15,888 nt of DNA, taken from CAZKFN01 sp964552035. Its GTDB lineage: Bacteria > Bacteroidota > Bacteroidia > Flavobacteriales_E > Vicingaceae. The stretch is from assembly GCA_964552035.1 (NCBI GenBank), contig CAZKFN010000050.1, forward strand, positions 1 through 15,888. The letters run 5' to 3'. Below, one piece after another: positions 14,801-15,888 of this stretch. The position numbers and the translations under genes were made by a program. The notes under the pieces are model-generated. The model did not search any database. It saw only the letters and a program-made list of their open reading frames with translations, and was not told where the DNA came from. How positions within the stretch are numbered: position 1 is the first letter of the stretch; the number at the start of each line of letters is the position of its first letter.

Positions 14801-15888
14801 CTGAAAACAAGAGTTTTCTACTAGCATCTATCTTACCGTTAAAGTCCAATTTAATGTTCTCATCATGTACATTTAGCTCACCGTCAAACATTTGTTGATT
14901 AAAGCTCGCGTTAACTTGAATATCTTTATATGCATAATCTGAAAATTCAAAAATCTCAATTTTACCTTTAGCCTCAGCATCCACATATTCTTTACTCAAA
15001 CCACTTCCATTTAGCTCTAAGTTTAAAGCTACCTTCCCTATCTTATCCACTTCTAAAAACTCTCCCAGCTTAAAGCCTTTTGAAGCCACCTTCCCTTTGT
15101 AATAGAATTGATCTTGCTCTTCTTTTACCAGCATGTCTAACTGAGCGCTACCAAGTGCTGAAGCAACCTCACCATAAGCTACAAAATCATTGTAATAGCC
15201 TGTAAAATTCCCATTAAAGGAAATTTCCCCCAAGCGGTCAATATTTTCAGCAATGTGTACTGTCCTTTTTTCTTTAAAAGGAGGATAAGGCAATGCTCTT
15301 AACCCATGAGCTGTTGTTACAAACCTTTCCATGTTAAAGTAAATGAAAGTATTTTCAATGTTTGGCAAGCCCCTAAAATTAAAATCCCCATATAAAGCGG
15401 TTTCTCTATTTAATAGAAGCTGTATATTCTTTCCTTTTAAATTGGAAACTGTACCTTCTACTTTCCCCTCTATATAAACAGTATTATCTATTCCTTGCAG
15501 ACTAGGAGCAAAATGGGACAAATCGTTTATCCATAAATTCCCTTCTTTTATATTAGCTGACATATGAACTAGGTTAATAAAGTCTGTTTTATAGTCTGGA
15601 AAGGAATTGGCAGTAAACTTCAAATCCATTGAAACATCTGAATATTCCGTTTGGATGAGGGCTTGTTTTAGCTCAGCAACCTCATTCAATACTTGAAAAT
15701 TTCCAAGCAAATTTTTTAAATAAAATCCACTAGATTTTTCTCTGGCTGATAAATGCTCAACTTTTGCTTGCATATGGTAAATGTCTTCAATTTCTAAGTC
15801 ACTCACCAAAAGGTTTAAACTATCCAACCTTAGGTGTTGATAATTCATTCCATAATCCAGCGTATCGGGAAGGTTGTTGTCGTGCAAG
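11898..15888 (-). CDS. tamB: TamB-family translocation/assembly module protein (5' end beyond window)
   Basis: About 1,329 residues of a very large envelope protein are visible; the gene runs off the right edge and the start is not in the window. A TTG near the edge is not a credible start. TamB proteins are anchored in the inner membrane and form a long beta-taco groove across the periplasm that helps lipid transport and outer-membrane assembly. The visible part is made of repeated beta-strand blocks with alternating hydrophobic residues, as expected. The C-terminal TamB/DUF490 domain (about the last 380 residues) is clear: GQYVIDQGEYLFTLKNVINK, SRISWNGDPYNARIDM, LLLTPEISFDIRIPTADDEI and NQQVFGLLIFNRFM. 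The predicted N-terminal membrane anchor would lie outside. The partner TamA/BamA-like gene is not seen here; in Bacteroidota it is often nearby. The stop is TAA at 11898-11900. Confidence 0.93.
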   Translation of the reverse strand, partial: LHDNNLPDTLDYGMNYQHLRLDSLNLLVSDLEIEDIYHMQAKVEHLSAREKSSGFYLKNLLGNFQVLNEVAELKQALIQTEYSDVSMDLKFTANSFPDYKTDFINLVHMSANIKEGNLWINDLSHFAPSLQGIDNTVYIEGKVEGTVSNLKGKNIQLLLNRETALYGDFNFRGLPNIENTFIYFNMERFVTTAHGLRALPYPPFKEKRTVHIAENIDRLGEISFNGNFTGYYNDFVAYGEVASALGSAQLDMLVKEEQDQFYYKGKVASKGFKLGEFLEVDKIGKVALNLELNGSGLSKEYVDAEAKGKIEIFEFSDYAYKDIQVNASFNQQMFDGELNVHDENIKLDFNGKIDASRKLLFSDFAVRVREANLAKLHLFNQEDTLTQLDLNGDINLVGLNFDEIEGIFRLDSIHYRDKEKTFIVDSVELVSIQHEGDRLMNLSSDIAQAELKGHFALSEMGAAAKNLIAHYFLNEELEEQKAMQRFNFDINFINFSPITELFLPELNIDSNTKVVGSYDNTRMGLNLFARGGFINYKSTSIENYIARLESDQDSLNLLFRSSNLKASETIEMGGVSVIGKGYKGGTTIQALWKTLNQEADSGNINVLAKLTTFDALDFELKDSKFLLRDKLWSIANDNQTLIHGDSILINNFHLESQGQFLEMDGIVSKNPEDSLKVLMQQLDLTYISQMLPDNIIELSGIANGEMLLKDIYEDFTLTSNLTFDSLEINTIAIGKGFFESKWDAHEKKLMVDGSLCEMKKNILQFNGEVFPIRKEESLALTLKVNSFPIFMVSRYIEDYVSDVEGNISGEIAIGGVAKKPELDGVLRMEGAALTLNLLNTHYELKDEVQIKTDYIGFDKLRIVDKNENTALATGKITHTNFKDYNLNIDIEYKDFLALNTTAEHSDLYYGTAICTGTANILNDGNGFVFDINAKALKGTNFRIPLKEGVEVSSSEFLIFRNSGQEEEKGEEVDLTGIQMNFDLDISRDAKVQIIFDEKIGDILEANGEGNLKLEINTLGNFNIYGQYVIDQGEYLFTLKNVINKKFSLAKGSRISWNGDPYNARIDMKAIYNLRASLVDIMGQDSTADFKRRVPVELELQMRGLLLTPEISFDIRIPTADDEIKRRLESILYVNASDVNQQEMNQQVFGLLIFNRFMAPSSGIASESGVSRSSTGINNGYEFLSNQMSNWLSQMSGQFDVGVNYRQGDEYAGDEFDLSLSTGLFEDRLILDGNLGYTSDTEYMENEDRSNFIGEFSLEYKISKDGRLRLKGFNRSTNNSLLQTNSPYTQGVGLFYRQEFDSFMELWRNIFKRNTEGHREEESSSVIGEI

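Noticed and set aside
1..15888. CRISPR arrays, tRNA or rRNA genes and complete insertion sequences
   Set aside because: No regularly spaced repeats, tRNA-like cloverleaf with TTCGA-type arm, rRNA segments or transposase genes were recognised on either strand.

Overview
The window is AT-rich, densely coding DNA that reads as a chromosome segment of a Bacteroidota bacterium (Flavobacteriia- or Cytophagia-like). The evidence is a type IX secretion (T9SS) type A C-terminal sorting domain, TonB-dependent receptors with an N-terminal carboxypeptidase-regulatory-like domain, HmuY-type haem-binding proteins, a DUF6607 protein, a Bacteroidota-style TamB, and promoters with the group's TAnnTTTG -7 element. 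Species cannot be told from the sequence.

Left part (1-5982, + strand): a leader of about 480 bp with a good -33/-7 promoter and a perfect 7-1-7 palindrome near the predicted transcription start, followed by four tightly spaced genes. These encode a HmuY-like protein with a T9SS tail, a HmuR-like TonB-dependent haem receptor, a second HmuY-like protein that is a lipoprotein with an apparent surface-export signal, and a DUF6607 protein without a signal peptide. This looks like a metal-regulated haem-acquisition operon with two differently anchored haemophore-like proteins around one receptor.

Middle (5983-9387): an intergenic stretch with three copies of a 13-14 bp motif that form an intrinsic terminator and possibly a 201-bp repeat-bounded element. 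A second palindromic operator/promoter follows, then a second TonB-dependent receptor with a CxxC pair in its plug, translationally coupled (ATGA overlap) to a periplasmic thioredoxin-like protein. A bidirectional terminator follows, then a possible decayed membrane-protein gene.

Right part (9388-15888, - strand): an operon read leftwards from a promoter at about 11,776-11,808 with a long palindrome over its -33 region. It encodes an OsmC-type peroxidase, a protein with two fused AhpD/carboxymuconolactone-decarboxylase-like domains, a family 2 glycosyltransferase and a single-domain AhpD-like protein. Apart from the glycosyltransferase it is a thiol/peroxide-defence set. Upstream of it, the same strand carries a large TamB-family gene whose 5' end lies beyond the right edge.

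Overall the window joins iron/haem (possibly metal) import, thiol-redox proteins and outer-membrane biogenesis. The less familiar parts are the paired HmuY-like proteins with different export routes, the signal-less DUF6607 partner, and the CxxC receptor plus thioredoxin pair.
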